Assembly: GCA_023362775.1 (NCBI GenBank)
Contig: JALMGJ010000020.1
Span: 7,753,501-7,817,500, forward strand
Direction of reading: 5' to 3'
Origin: Charina bottae
Taxonomy: Eukaryota; Chordata; Lepidosauria; Squamata; Charinaidae
Length of the DNA stretch: 64,000 bases
The notes beneath the pieces were generated by a model that was not told the origin of the DNA, did not search any database, and worked only from the letters and a program-made list of their open reading frames with translations. A program made the position numbers and the translations under genes. Every line of letters begins with the position of its first letter. Positions within the stretch are counted from its first letter, which is position 1. This document shows positions 11,336-21,655 of the stretch, in pieces.

Positions 11336-11836
11336 TAACGGACGGAGGAAGAAACTTAGAAAAAATCTGCCCTAACTTGGCAGGCAGTAAAAAGGGACAG
11401 CGGGAGATTTGTACTTTCAGACTTCCAAGATTCTGTTAATGTAACCTAACAATAAAGTAGTAGTACTGTAGCTCATCTGGTAGTGTTTCCTCTCTGGTTT
11501 ACCTGGAAGGGCTGACAATGGGTCACAGAAGGCATGATCCCTCAGGCCTCACGAGATCAGGTGGGCCATTTTTTTCCCATGTCAGTTTTTATATCATGTA
11601 TATTTCTAGCTCACAGAACAGAAGTGAGTGTGACAGAAGAGGTGATGCAGAGGGGTATGGATATAACCTTGTGGAAACAATGCAAGAATGGTTAATTAAA
11701 CAGCAACTTAGCCCTGAGGAAGAGGAAGTGAGAAAGAAACTCAAGATAGCCCAAAAAAACTCAATATTTTTTTGGTATAAAAGAGGGCAGAGGGAAACTT
11801 ACCAGGCTTTCAAGATTCTTTACTTATGCCCTAAAA

Positions 11837-12385
11837 CATAGCTTTCCAAAGTGTGTGTCGCGACACACTACTGCAGGGCTTTCCAAAGTTTTGGACACAC
11901 CGCCGTTGGTGTGTCGCCGCGGGAAAACCCGGAAGTGTCGCCGTTGCGGCAGTGCGCAAAAACCCGGAAGTGCTGCTGCCGCTTTTGGGTTTTTCCGCGC
12001 CGCCGTTGGTGTGTCGCCGCAGGAAAACCCGGAAGCGCTGATGATGATCAGCGCTTCCGGGTTGTGTGGCGACACACCAGACTCTGTGTGGCGACACACT
12101 TTTGTGTCGTGACACACAGTTTGGAAAGCTCTGCACTACTGTGTCGCCTGTGGTGTCCTGGTGTGTCGCGTGCAAACCTGGATGTGCTGATGGGAACCGG
12201 AAGGTGCGGCACCCCTGCCAATCAGCGTGGCGGCAGCGTGGCGCTGATTGGCAGGGGTGCCGCTTCTTCCGGTTTCCCCCATCAGCGCTTCCGGGTTTGT
12301 GCGCGACACACCAGGACACCGCAGGCTGCGCCGCCGCCACCGCTGTTGGTGTGTGTCGCCAACATGAAAAGTTTGGAAAGCTCTG
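11837..12385. mobile_element. hAT MITE, GCTTTCC family, outer copy
   Basis: Left end CATAGCTTTCCAAAG, right end TTTGGAAAGCTCTG. An 8-bp duplication ccctaaaa/ccctaaag lies at 11829-11836 and 12386-12393 (7 of 8 identical, TA in the centre). The body has a large GC-rich hairpin (ccaatcagcgtggcggcagc facing gcgctgattggcag) and gtgtcgcgacacac palindromes. A second complete element sits inside it. Reading frames here (up to 182 codons) are by-products. Confidence 0.85.
11874..12133. mobile_element. hAT MITE, GCTTTCC family, nested copy
   Basis: Ends are CAGGGCTTTCCAAAG and TTTGGAAAGCTCTG, with an exact 8-bp duplication cactactg at 11866-11873 and 12134-12141, inside the outer MITE. The body contains gtgtcgccgcgggaaaaccc, cggaagtg blocks and a tgatgatcagcgcttcc segment shared with the copies at 15663, 17804 and 34023. 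Confidence 0.9.
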
Positions 12386-12461
12386 CCCTAAAGCAATAAG
12401 GACATTCCAGAAGTCTTTAAGATATCTGTTTCCTGATCTTGCCTATCTCAAAGGGCTGACA

Positions 12462-13612
12462 AATAATCTGCTTCCTCTAGGATGAACACCAACCATGGTC
12501 TCAATAATCTCCAAAAAGGGAAGGTTAGAGATTGGGATTCAAGGAGGTCTTCTTAGGAAAGGGCAAACCGTAGCTTCTTTCAAGGCTGCTGGCATCAATC
12601 CCTGTCATAGTGAAGTGTTGACTACCTCCTGGATCTAGCCTGTCAGAACACCTCTCTAAGGAGCCATGAGGGGCAGGAATCAAGCCCACGAGTAGTTGGA
12701 GACCACCAAAAGAATACCCGGTCTACTTCATCAGAATTCACAGAGCAGGAACACTCCCAGACAACATGGCCAGACATTGCCCTCTTACCACAATAGACTC
12801 TCCCATACACAGTCAAGACTAGATTAGAGTATCTCTCATTCTAACACCTTGTTTCATCTTGTATTCCATGAAATGATATTTAAATGTTCTATAATTTAAA
12901 TAAGTAAGAATACATAACTTTAAAATACAATTAAACATAAAATGAATGTATAAATATACAACTTGCTATAAAGTACTATTAAAGAATAATTACACATATT
13001 AAACAATATCCAATAAGAACTGATAATTACCCCCCCCAAATTAAACTGTCATGAAATTATCTAAATTTACATTGTAGAATGATATACATCTGTATGTACT
13101 GCACTAAAAAAAAGAAAATTAAAACCCCTAACCATTCTTACCTCACTGCTCAGATCTGAACTGATGAGATCTCCAATCAAGGCCAACCCCATGTCTTCAG
13201 TAGAAAGCAAAGCACTGTCCTCCTACCATGATCACCATAGAAACCTATATATGCAGTACCTTGAAGTGAGTGGTATTAGGATTGGAAGAAGAAACCAGGT
13301 GGCTGGGTCAGGGACTGGGTGGAAGTTAGGAAGGGAAATTTTGGGGGGCATCTGAAGAGGTTGTACCATCCTCTGTAGTTCTAATTCTTCAACTCTTCCT
13401 GTATTGAAATTCCAACTTGGGCCTCCACAAATGGCAGCATTTCCAGGTCTGCCCCCACCCTTCTGCTCCTCTCAAAATTGTTGATTTGATCTTGCGCTTT
13501 CTATACGTTTTTTCTTCTCACCCCATTCCCCCCCTTAATTTGCTTCTTTTCCATCTGCTATATACTCATTCTTATTTTTTGCATGAATTCCAAATCAGTC
13601 AAATACTGTAGC
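12462..13612. other. No gene recognised
   Basis: The first 400 bp may still belong to the Gypsy cluster; the rest is AT-rich with a C9 run near 13030. No supported exon or named repeat. Confidence 0.4.
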
Positions 13613-14069
13613 TGTCAATTGTGATGTCCCCGATCCGTTGACTATTAAATCAGAGTTCCTGACACAAGCCACTTAGGGATATGAAGGAATCTTTATTAAA
13701 GCCAGTGATCCATCGCACATTAAAGATTCGAGTGAATCAAGCTCCTGCAACCAACAGTTTAATAATCTCCAAGTTCCCCCCCCCCCCCATTGGGATTCAC
13801 TGCTCGATTGCCCTTCCCTTCGTCTCTCAGCTTTTCGTCTTTCTAGGTCCGAATCAACTAACGTGGCGATATTGCCCTTTGATCTGTCTTGGGTGCTGAA
13901 TCGCTCACCTCAATACTTTGATTAACATAGTTTGCAGTTCTGTGAATACACCAAGTCTCTGCTTACATGTCTGGTGGTTTTACTGCAAAGCACCCCCCAA
14001 CCGACCCTATGAGTTTTAACAGACTGGTGGGATGCTTCCTGGCGCCATGGCAGGATGGCATGGATGACA
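13613..14069 (-). mobile_element. Possible solitary LTR
   Basis: A segment bounded by TGTCAATTG and GGATGACA (TG...CA ends). On the minus strand it carries an AATAAAG poly(A) signal near 13690 shortly before its end, as a U3-R-U5 layout would. I find no 4-6 bp target duplication, so the borders are unproven. Confidence 0.35.
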
Positions 14070-14196
14070 TCCTGAGATCAAGTTTATTTTTCCAGAAACT
14101 TGCCACTTCTTCCTCACATTCTATTTCAGTTTGATCTTTTCCAGCTATTTCACACTCCTATAATCATTACTCACATCCCTCAATCTCTTGTTCCAG

Positions 14197-14299
14197 GAGT
14201 CCTGCCTCATGTGATGGAAATTGTCCAGTACTTTACAGACTGGCAGCCACAGAGAGTAGGAAATGTAGGAGAAGTCTCTCCATTCTTCTTTAGGTGGCA
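14197..14299 (+). other. Weak candidate exon
   Basis: A 103-bp open segment lies between a good acceptor (a pyrimidine-rich run ending cttgttccag) and a strong donor (ggca|gtaagt). One frame stays open and would read GVLPHVMEIV... to ...FFFRW. I recognise no protein, there is no partner exon in compatible phase, and splice-like signals arise by chance. Confidence 0.2.
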
Positions 14300-14376
14300 G
14301 TAAGTTATCCCTCTAGCCAGCAGCAAGGGGCTGCATTAAGCACACACACAAGCACACAGATGATTTAGAAGATGAT

Positions 14377-15121
14377 TCAACCAGTGTCAAGCTTGTCATT
14401 AATGGAGGTGATGTTTAGATAGGCCAAGGATACTTCATCTGCCAAGAGGAAGCACTGGTTTGATGGAAGATCAGAGTGGGAACAGGAATTCCTCTGTGGC
14501 TCGTTTCTGCCTGGGCTGTTAGTTTGATTATTATTAGGAAATAAGACCGCATTCAGAGAGGGAGGAGGGTTCACTCCATTGTTTCTCTGCATGGCTTCAG
14601 TTTCTGTTAGATCTAGAGGATCAAACTGACTGTTTAGTGCAGGGGTCCCCAACCTTTTTGGTGCCAGGGACCGGTTTCAAAAGACGATTTTTCCGCAGAC
14701 CGGCGGAGCGGGGTTTCTGGGATTTCCACAGACCGGGGGGGAGGGGTTTGTGGGTGGGAGCCAATCGCGCGCACTGGGGGCAGGGTTTGCAGGTGGGAGC
14801 CAATCACAAGCACCGGGGGGTGGGGTTTGCGGGCGGGAGGCAATTGCGTGGAAGGGGGCGGGGTTTGCCAGCGGGAGCCCCATGGCCCAGTTCCTAAAAG
14901 GCCGCGGCCCACTAGTGGGCTGTGGCCCACAGGTTGGGGACCCCTGGTTTAGTGTGAATAAATCATGTCTGTTTACTGATGTGCAGTCCACGATCAGAAT
15001 TAGTTCATCGATCATCAGTTGTTTTGAGACTTTCCTGGGTCTTGGGGAACTGAGTTTCTGCCTGTCCTCTTATTCTCTTTCCTCATCAGGCAGTTGGCAG
15101 AAGGATTCCCAAAAAATGTTT
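14377..15121 (-). pseudogene. Candidate terminal coding exon broken by a hAT MITE
   Basis: On the minus strand a frame begins after an acceptor-like tatctgcag (exon edge 15121) and reads NIFWESFCQLPDEERE. It meets one in-frame TAA at 15070-15072, continues through MIDELILIVDC to the hAT insertion at 14640-14946, and resumes as QFDPLDLTETEAMQ down to a stop at 14377 after ...LDTG. Without the 315-bp insertion plus duplication it would be about 430 nt with a single internal stop. I do not recognise the protein. It may be a dead host exon or a chance frame. Confidence 0.3.
14640..14946. mobile_element. hAT MITE, CAGGGGTCCCC ends, with GC-box/CCAAT units
   Basis: Perfect terminal inverted repeats CAGGGGTCCCCAACC and GGTTGGGGACCCCTG and an exact 8-bp duplication gtttagtg (14632-14639, 14947-14954; TA in the centre). 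The inner part repeats about four imperfect 38-40 bp units, each with a GC-rich gggcggggtttg-like box and a gggagccaatc-like CCAAT box. No coding capacity. Confidence 0.92.
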
Positions 15122-15654
15122 CTGCAGATATAATAACTCTAAAAAGGGAATAGGCTAAAAGTAACAGGCAATTAAAATAAAATGAAAGAATGATACAAGT
15201 AATGTGCTGAAGTAAAAGTGACATGAGGAACCCTCCCACTATGAGTCATAAAGAGTAACAGAGGGCTTTTGTTCCAGGTCAGTTAGAGACTTAAGCTGGA
15301 TGTAAACTGAAGGCCTTTCATGTGTGATGCCTTGCAGCAGCAGTTGCTGTTCAGAAGACAAACGGTATAGCACAATATCCTTTGTGTTTAGAAAGTAATT
15401 TGGAAATGCAGGAGGAGGAGGTGCTAGAAAGCCCTCGTGGTTTTGGCAACCAATAACACGATAGATGAAACATCACTTCCATGTTCTTGGAATGTTCAGA
15501 TTTCAGAACTTTTGTTTTCTGTCTGCAAATATGAACTGTCTCATACAGTACATTGGGTGCAGAATTTAGAGGAGCTGTTCTTTCCTATCCTCCAGTCCTT
15601 CAGAGGGAGCAGAGATCAGTGATCCTAGTCCTAACTTTAATCCTAACCATTATC
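15122..15654. other. No gene recognised
   Basis: If the minus-strand exon candidate at 14377-15121 were real, this would be its upstream intron. No further exon or repeat was identified. Confidence 0.35.
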
Positions 15655-15662
15655 CACTACAG

Positions 15663-15932
15663 CAGGGCTTTCCAAACTTTTCCCGCGGTGACACACCAAC
15701 CGCCGTTGGTGTGTCGCTGCGGGAAAACCCGGAAGTGCCGCCGTTGCGGCAGCGCGCAAAAACCCGGAGGCGCTGCTGCCGCTTTCAGGTTTTGCGCACC
15801 ACCATTGGTGTGTCGCCGCGGGAAAACCCGGAAGCACTGATGATGATCAGCGCTTCCAGGTTGTGTGGTGACACACCAGACTGTGTGTGGCGACACACTT
15901 TTGTGTCGTGACACAGAGTTTGGAAAGCTCTG
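15663..15932. mobile_element. hAT MITE, GCTTTCC family
   Basis: Ends CAGGGCTTTCCAAAC and GTTTGGAAAGCTCTG. Imperfect 8-bp duplication cactacag/tactagag. The body is closely similar to the nested copy at 11874-12133, including the tgatgatcagcgcttcc segment, and contains cgcgggaaaacccggaag repeats. Confidence 0.85.
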
Positions 15933-16287
15933 TACTAGAGTCCAGAGTCCAGGCTATGGTAAATTTCACAACCTGATTTGGTCAGAATTCCCAATACAGT
16001 CTAGTTCATAATCCTGCAGTCCATTTCACAATGCTCATGGAAAACCCCCGATTTTATTTTCCCTGTTATATAAGTAGTATGCACTTTTTAAAACAAAGTC
16101 CTACAAGTAAAGTTGATGGTATCACAATTCTCAAACACACTGTGCTCAACTGCACAAGGAAGCTGTTATTGTCTAGAAGATCTATTATAAAAGCGGTTAG
16201 AGAAAAATAGATTTTTGAAAGAAAAGAGCATTAGGAGGACAGGTGGGGGCATATGTTATATGGGTGAAGCAGTTGTAACACTTGGGG

Positions 16288-16290
<3 letters not shown>

Positions 16291-16333
<43 letters not shown>
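16291..16333. repeat. (ATA)n microsatellite
   Basis: About 14 AAT/ATA units, the expanded tail of the minus-strand CR1/L2 copy that follows. Confidence 0.9.
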
Positions 16334-16860
16334 TTAAATTTCTATTACCGCCCATCTCCCCCAACTGGGGGACTCTGGGCGGTTTACAATAAAATCAGCA
16401 GTTAAAAACATATAGACATAAAATTACAATCCAGAACCAACATAAATAGAATAATAAATATAAAACCCAAGGGATGATAAAATCTCATATAATAGGGAGG
16501 GCACTATGGTGCCAGCCACCCCCAGGAGGAGCTATTGCCTTTCTCATCCCAGGCAAGGCGGCAGAACCAGGTCTTCAAATTCTTCCGGAAGGCCGGGAGT
16601 GAGGGAGCCCGCCCAACTCCGGGGGCAAGATATTCCAAAGGGTGGGCGCCACTGCAGAGAAGGCCCGCCTCCTGGCCCCCGCCAGATGAAACTCCCTTGT
16701 TGACAGGGTCCGCAGCATGCCCTCTCTGCATGACCAGGTGGGGCGGGTCGATGTTATGGGGATGAGACGGTCCCTCAGGTAACCTGGTCCCATGCCATGT
16801 AGGGCTTGGGATAATGTTAGGGTAGACCTCCCCTCTTACAGAGGATCTGTTATGATTGGC
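16334..16860 (-). pseudogene. CR1/L2 LINE C-terminal ORF and 3' UTR
   Basis: The minus strand encodes the final part of a CR1/L2 ORF2: YLRDRLIPI near 16780, a CREGMLRTLSTREF block, RRRAFSAVAPTLWN near 16640, then after a frame change FRKNLKTWFCRLAW near 16560. It is followed by the 3' UTR with its gggcggtaatagaaattt-like end at 16345-16390. The 5' part is missing, as in most LINE copies. Confidence 0.8.
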
Positions 16861-17111
16861 AGACAAAACAGTCGTTTCTTGCAAATTCCCACTCTATGTA
16901 TTGATTGCAGAGCAGAACAATTATTCTTCTGTCCTCTATGTGTCACAGCCCCATTCTTTTGTAAATCTTTAGCTTTATTCTATTTTTAATTATTTTAAAA
17001 CTCCTTGGAAATATGATTGCTTATGCTCCTGGGTAAAATAAAGTCTGAAAGGAAACAGCAGCAAGACTATCTTTTTGTATTTATTGCTTCCCCTTCGTCT
17101 GCTGGGTGCAG

Positions 17112-17207
17112 ATGAAATATTGTCACAGCTGGATCAAGATATACAGGAAGGACTGAATGAGAAAGCATGCATGGAACACCTGGTGGATATATTCAAGGAC
17201 ACCACAA
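17112..17207 (+). other. Candidate 96-bp coding exon
   Basis: A 96-bp segment lies between an acceptor with a clear pyrimidine tract (ttgcttccccttcgtctgct, then gggtgcag) and a donor acaa|gtaaaa. It stays open in one frame, encodes DEILSQLDQDIQEGL and then EHLVDIFKDTT, and looks helical and acidic. The length is a multiple of three (phase 1 at both ends), so it could be a cassette exon. I cannot assign a protein. The composition looks more coding-like than its neighbours, but the donor is weak. Confidence 0.35.
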
Positions 17208-17441
17208 GTAAAAGGAAAGTGTGTTTTTCCCCCTGCTGTCAGAGGATAATGAATGCATAACATAGTATCACCAGATGGCAGTGTACACCAGGATATGGCA
17301 TGTTTATCTTCTACAGCAAATTCTTACCCTTCATTTTCTTTAATTACAACAGTAGACCTACAGCAATAGAGCAGGACAGTACTGGTGGAATGAGCATTAT
17401 GCAACATTCAGCAGAAACCTAGAACTGGGAATAGTTTATCG

Positions 17442-17774
17442 CAGGGGTCCCCAACCCCCGGGCCACGGACCGGTACTGGTCCGTGGCCTGTTAGGAACCA
17501 GGCCGCACAGCAGGAGGTGAGCGGTGGGCAAGCAAGGGAAGCTTCATCTGTATTTACAGCCGCTCCCCATCACTCACATTACTGCCTGAGCTCCGCCTCC
17601 TGTCAGATCAGCGGCGGCATTAGATTCTCATAGGAGCACGAACCCTACTGTAAACTGCACATGCGAGGGATCTAGGTTGCACGCTCCTTATGAAACCATC
17701 CCCCACCCCCGGTCCGTGGAAAAATTGTCTTCCACGAAACCGGTCCCTGGTGCCAAAAAGGTTGGGTACCGCTG
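17442..17774. mobile_element. hAT MITE resembling mammalian MER1 (Charlie3 group)
   Basis: Starts CAGGGGTCCCCAACCCCCGG and ends aaaaggttgggtaccgctg. Target duplication gtttatcg/gtttatcc. The body shows gcacagcaggaggtgagcgg, tgtatttacagccgctcccc, gagctccgcctcctgtcaga and ttgtcttccacgaaaccggt. This order matches my memory of the mammalian MER1 consensus almost throughout. Non-coding. The sister copy at 36741-37155 is longer. Confidence 0.85.
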
Positions 17775-17803
17775 GTTTATCCTAACCACCTATGCCATTA
17801 GAG

Positions 17804-17974
17804 CAGGGCTTTCCAAAGTTTTCCCGCAGCGACACACCAACCGCCGTTGGTGTGTCGCCGTGGGAAAACCCAGAAGCGCTGGTGATGATCAGCGCTTCCG
17901 GGTTGTGTGGCGACACACCAGACTGTGTGTGGCGACACACTTTTGTGTTGCGACACACAGTTTGGAAAGCTCTG
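17804..17974. mobile_element. hAT MITE, GCTTTCC family, short form
   Basis: Ends CAGGGCTTTCCAAAG and GTTTGGAAAGCTCTG, exact 8-bp duplication cattagag (17796-17803, 17975-17982). At 171 bp it is the shortest copy and lacks the central repeats. It lies 29 bp from the MER1-like element. Confidence 0.9.
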
Positions 17975-18164
17975 CATTAGAGGGACAACCCAGCATTGTA
18001 CTTGGTAAAATGAGTAGGAGAATCCTCAGATGCAGCAGGGAGACATATCACATTTTTGAATGTGAAATAATGCAAGTTAAAGAGGAAACCTCTGTAAGAC
18101 TGAAGATTTGGATACACACAAAATTTTAACTGTGGTCACAATGTCAAAAGGTGACCCGCCCCAC

Positions 18165-18405
18165 TCTTTTGTTGTTGTTAGTGCCTTTGAGTCACTGTTG
18201 ATTCCTGGCAACTGCCTGGACAAGTCCCTGCAGTTTTCTTGGCAAGATTTCGGAAGTGGTTTGCCATTGTTTGCTTCTTAGGGCTGAGAGAGAGTGACTG
18301 GCCCAAGGTCATCCAGCTGGCTTTGTGCCTAAGGCGGGACTAGAACTCATGGTCTCCCAGTTTCTAGCCTGATGCTTTAACCACTACACCAAAGTGGCTC
18401 TCTCC
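18165..18405 (-). mobile_element. tRNA-derived SINE
   Basis: Reverse orientation: a GTT-repeat tail at the left, gtcactgttgattcctggca, the ggtttgccattg block and agtgactggcccaaggtcat. At the right is the tRNA-like head with B box (ggactagaactc on plus) and A box (taaccactacacca on plus). The family is the same as at 1-180 and 38930-39150. Confidence 0.8.
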
Positions 18406-18409
18406 CCGT

Positions 18410-19170
18410 TCTAGAGCCTAGCATTTGTTAACTACCACATTGATCTTAGCCAGGGACACAGGCATCTGGAATGATGATGATGACATATATGCCATAAATG
18501 ATGGCATGACATACATGACATCATTTTTAGATACTCATGTCCAAATCCTGTTTTAGTGACCCTTGGATTTCATGCTACCTGTTCCTTTTCTTTGAACTAG
18601 TTGCTGCTTCCGTGTCTAATCCCACTGTTTAATTTTACAGATTTTAAAAAAAAAACAGCATCAACAAACATTGTACAGATAATGCACTTCTGTGAATACA
18701 GTCAATCCCCTGGCTCAGAATCAGTGAAACCATAAATAAGTTATATCTTTTTACAAGGAATTTTAAAAATATATCAAGAAATTAAAAGGAGAAATGTCTG
18801 CCATTATACAAAAAAAGGGATCTTCTTCCAGCCAAGGCATGCATCATACAGTTTCCACTAGTCTACTTACGTAGTTCTATTAACATGGGAGTGGAGTGAT
18901 TTAGTCTAAAGTCATATATCTTGTGTTCCCTTTCTGGAGCTTATAAATCTTGTCTAAGTTGGCTGCAAGGAGGGGAGGCTGGCACCTGGGCTTTCTACTG
19001 ACTCCAATGTGTGTGCTTGTTGTTAGATTTTTTTCTGAAGGTAATTGGCTGAAGAGATACGACCTTCTCCAGAGAGGAAATAAGATCCTGATTTTGTTGG
19101 CTGTCCTTGATTTCATTTTTGATTTTTTTTGCATTTTTTGATTTCATTTTTGATTTTGATTTTTTTGTTC
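18410..19170. other. No gene recognised
   Basis: Low-information AT-rich sequence ending in a TTTTTGATT-rich stretch just before the Bov-B copy. Confidence 0.4.
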
Positions 19171-19174
19171 CAGC

Positions 19175-20160
19175 AAAGGAGATCGTTACCTTGTTGAGGT
19201 GCTGGAGCTTGAGCACCTCAATGACGCCATGAGCTAAACCGTGAAGGGACACTCAAGACGGGAAGGTCATGGCAGAGAGGTCAGACTAAATACGATCCCT
19301 GGGGAAGGTAACGGCAACCCACCCCAGTATTCTTGCCGTGAAAACTAAATGGATCAGTACAACCAGAGATATGTCGGTATACCATCGGAAGATGGGACTC
19401 CCAGGTCGGAAGATGGTCAAAATGCTACTGGGGAGGAACAGAGGATAAGTTCAACTAGCCCCAGATGTGATGGTGCAGCTAGCTCAAAGCCGAAAAGACG
19501 GCTAGCAGCCGATGGTGCTGGTGGTGAACGACGAAAACGTGGAGGCAGTAACAGACTTTGTATTTCTAGGTGCAAAGATCACTGCAGACACTGACTGCAG
19601 CCAGGAAATCAGAAGACGTTTACTTCTTGGGAGGAGAGCAATGACAAATCTCGATAAAATAGTTAAGAGCAGAGACATCACACTGACAACAAAGGTCCGC
19701 ATAGTTAAAGCAATGGTATTCCCTGTAGTAACCTATGGCTGCAAGAGCTGGACCATAAGGAAGGCTGAGCGAAGGAAGATAGATGCTTTTGAACTGTGGT
19801 GTTAGAGGAAAATTCTGAGAGTGCCTTGGACTGCAAGAAGATCAAACCAGTCCATACTCCAGGAAATAAAGCCAGACTACTCACTTGAGGGAATGATATT
19901 AAAGGCAAAACTGAAGTACTTTGGCCACATAATGAGAAGACAAGATACCCTGGAGAAGATGCTGATGTTAGGAAAAGTGGAAGGCAAAAGGAAGAGGGGC
20001 CGACCAAGGGCAAGATGGATGGATGATATTCTGGAGGTGACGGACTCAACCATGGGGGAGCTGGGGATGGGGATGGTGACGGCCGACAGGAAGCTCTGGC
20101 GTGGGCTGGTCCATGAAGTCACGAAGAGTCAGAAGCGACTGAATGAATAAACAACAATAA
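19175..20160 (+). pseudogene. Bov-B (RTE) LINE derivative with internal deletion
   Basis: It opens with the Bov-B 5' region (gatcgttaccttgttgaggt, then ggtaacggcaacccaccc). After about 19,500 it jumps into the C-terminal part of the RTE ORF: FVFLGAKITAD, RIVKAMVFPVVTYGC, KSWTIRKAERRKIDAF near 19700-19790, and YFGHIMRRQDTLEKMLMLG near 19920-19975, ending EVTKSQKRLNE. The catalytic YxDD region and the endonuclease are absent and a stop interrupts the frame near 19802. It ends in an ACAATAAA tail. Bov-B is a hallmark of squamates and ruminants. Confidence 0.9.
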
Positions 20161-20561
20161 ACCCTGACTTCATCCCTTATTCTGTTCACTTCCTCATGTT
20201 GCACCCAGTTTTCATTGAGGCTTCTGCTTGCCTGGGCTTTATTATGGCAGAAAATATATAATCCCAAAATGTCCCTCCCTGGATCTTTGCAGTTTTTGTC
20301 TTTTTAGATCTCTAAACCTAAAAACTAAGGGAATCATCAGATGGTAATTAGAGTGTTGGATTGGGAATGGTGAGAGCCAAGTTCAATTGTTTGAATTTGT
20401 ACTGAGATTTTGATTGTACTGTATTGTCTTTTCAAGGAACCTTTCCAGCTACTTAGTGAGAAAGAAAGAGAAAGAGGGAGAGATTACTATCTCTGAGAAA
20501 GCCTCTCAGAATTGAGAGATTCAGTGCCTTAATATTCAGTAGCTACTGTGCTTTAAAGTTA

Positions 20562-20935
20562 CAGGTAGTCCTCAGGTTACGACCATTCGTTCAGTGACCA
20601 TTCAAAGTTACGACAGCACTGAATAAATGGTACTTATGACCAGTTCTTGGAGTTCTGGCCATTGCAGCTTCCCCACAGTCATGTGATTGCAATCTGGGTG
20701 CTTGGCGAGCCGTGGTCATGAGATCGCAATTTCTGATGTTCCTGCTGGCTTCCCACAAGCAAAGTCAATGGGCTGGCAGGAAGTCAGAAGTCGCAGTCAC
20801 CTGAGGTCCTTGCTTAACAATGGCATCTGGGACTGACAGAATTGCTGTCGCTAAGTGACATGTTCACATGACATTTAGTTTATGACCGCATTGCTTAGTG
20901 ACGGAAATTCCGGTTTCAATTGCCATTGTAAGATG
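20562..20935. mobile_element. Mariner-like MITE, end-deleted
   Basis: Starts at a TA with CAGGTAGTCCTCAGGTTACG and carries the family body (gctggcttcccacaagcaaa, gtcaatgggctggcaggaag), but the right terminal repeat is lost where the next copy begins. Short-end TA-target MITE of the GTAGTCC type common in snakes and lizards. Confidence 0.75.
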
Positions 20936-21281
20936 CAGGTAGTCCTTGCTTAGCAACCACAATTGGGATTGGCAACTCTGTTGTTAAGCACCGCAGTCGC
21001 TAAATAGAAAAATAATGTGACTGCAGCAGGCTTACGATGTCACTTCCCATTCAGTCGTTAAGCAAAACATCACATGACTCGACTTTCAATTTTACTTCCA
21101 CGTTCTCCATTAACTCTTCTTGTCAGAAGCCGGTTGTGAAGCACATGAATGGCGATTATGTGACCACGGGATGCTACGATGGTTGTAAATGCGAGGTTGG
21201 TCACAAAGCTGTGGTTTTTTTTACACCGTCGTAACTTTGAACGGTCGCTAAAAGAGGCAGTCAGTAAGCAAGGACTACCTG
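20936..21281. mobile_element. Mariner-like MITE, complete
   Basis: Inverted ends CAGGTAGTCCTTGCTTAGC and GTAAGCAAGGACTACCTG, with TA at the right border. The halves are partly complementary, so the whole can fold into a hairpin. Non-coding. Confidence 0.85.
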
Positions 21282-21350
21282 TATTCTTGTACCTATGCAA
21301 TACTGTTCATGTGTCACAGCTGCATGAATATTGCTTTTCAAACACAAGTA

Positions 21351-21565
21351 CAGGTAGTCCTCGTTTAGCGACCACAATTGGTACCAGCAACTTGGTCATT
21401 AAGTGAAGCAGTGAAACTGCAACTGTGCTTATGGTCTTCCTTCAGCTTTCCTTTGCTTTACAGACCTGCAGAGGTCATAAATGTGAGGATTGGTCATAAA
21501 GTTACTTTTTCATCACTGTTGTAACTGCAAATGGTGGCTAAAGGTGGCGGTTAGAGGACTACCTG
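21351..21565. mobile_element. Mariner-like MITE, short complete copy
   Basis: Ends CAGGTAGTCCTCGTTTAGCG and GGTTAGAGGACTACCTG, flanked by TA on both sides (21349-21350, 21566-21567). It is the third copy of the family within 1 kb. Confidence 0.85.
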
Positions 21566-21655
21566 TAGCAAAGTAAAGTTATTCTTGTCTGCTCATAACT
21601 AGATATACCTATTTTCTTTATTGGATCCATGGAAAGGCAGGAAAGTCACCCATTA

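Larger units (their letters stand above)
11400..12461 (+). mobile_element. Gypsy-type LTR ends, invaded by hAT MITEs
   Basis: Two LTR termini meet here. One ends in gggctgaca at about 11517. A second LTR runs from there to gggctgaca at 12461, with ggtataaaagagggcagagg as a clear TATA-like promoter box near 11773 and ggctttcaagattctttact after it. Nested hAT MITEs (11837-12385) interrupt the second LTR. Repeated LTRs around a short pol piece suggest serial insertion or recombination rather than one intact provirus-like unit. Confidence 0.55.
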
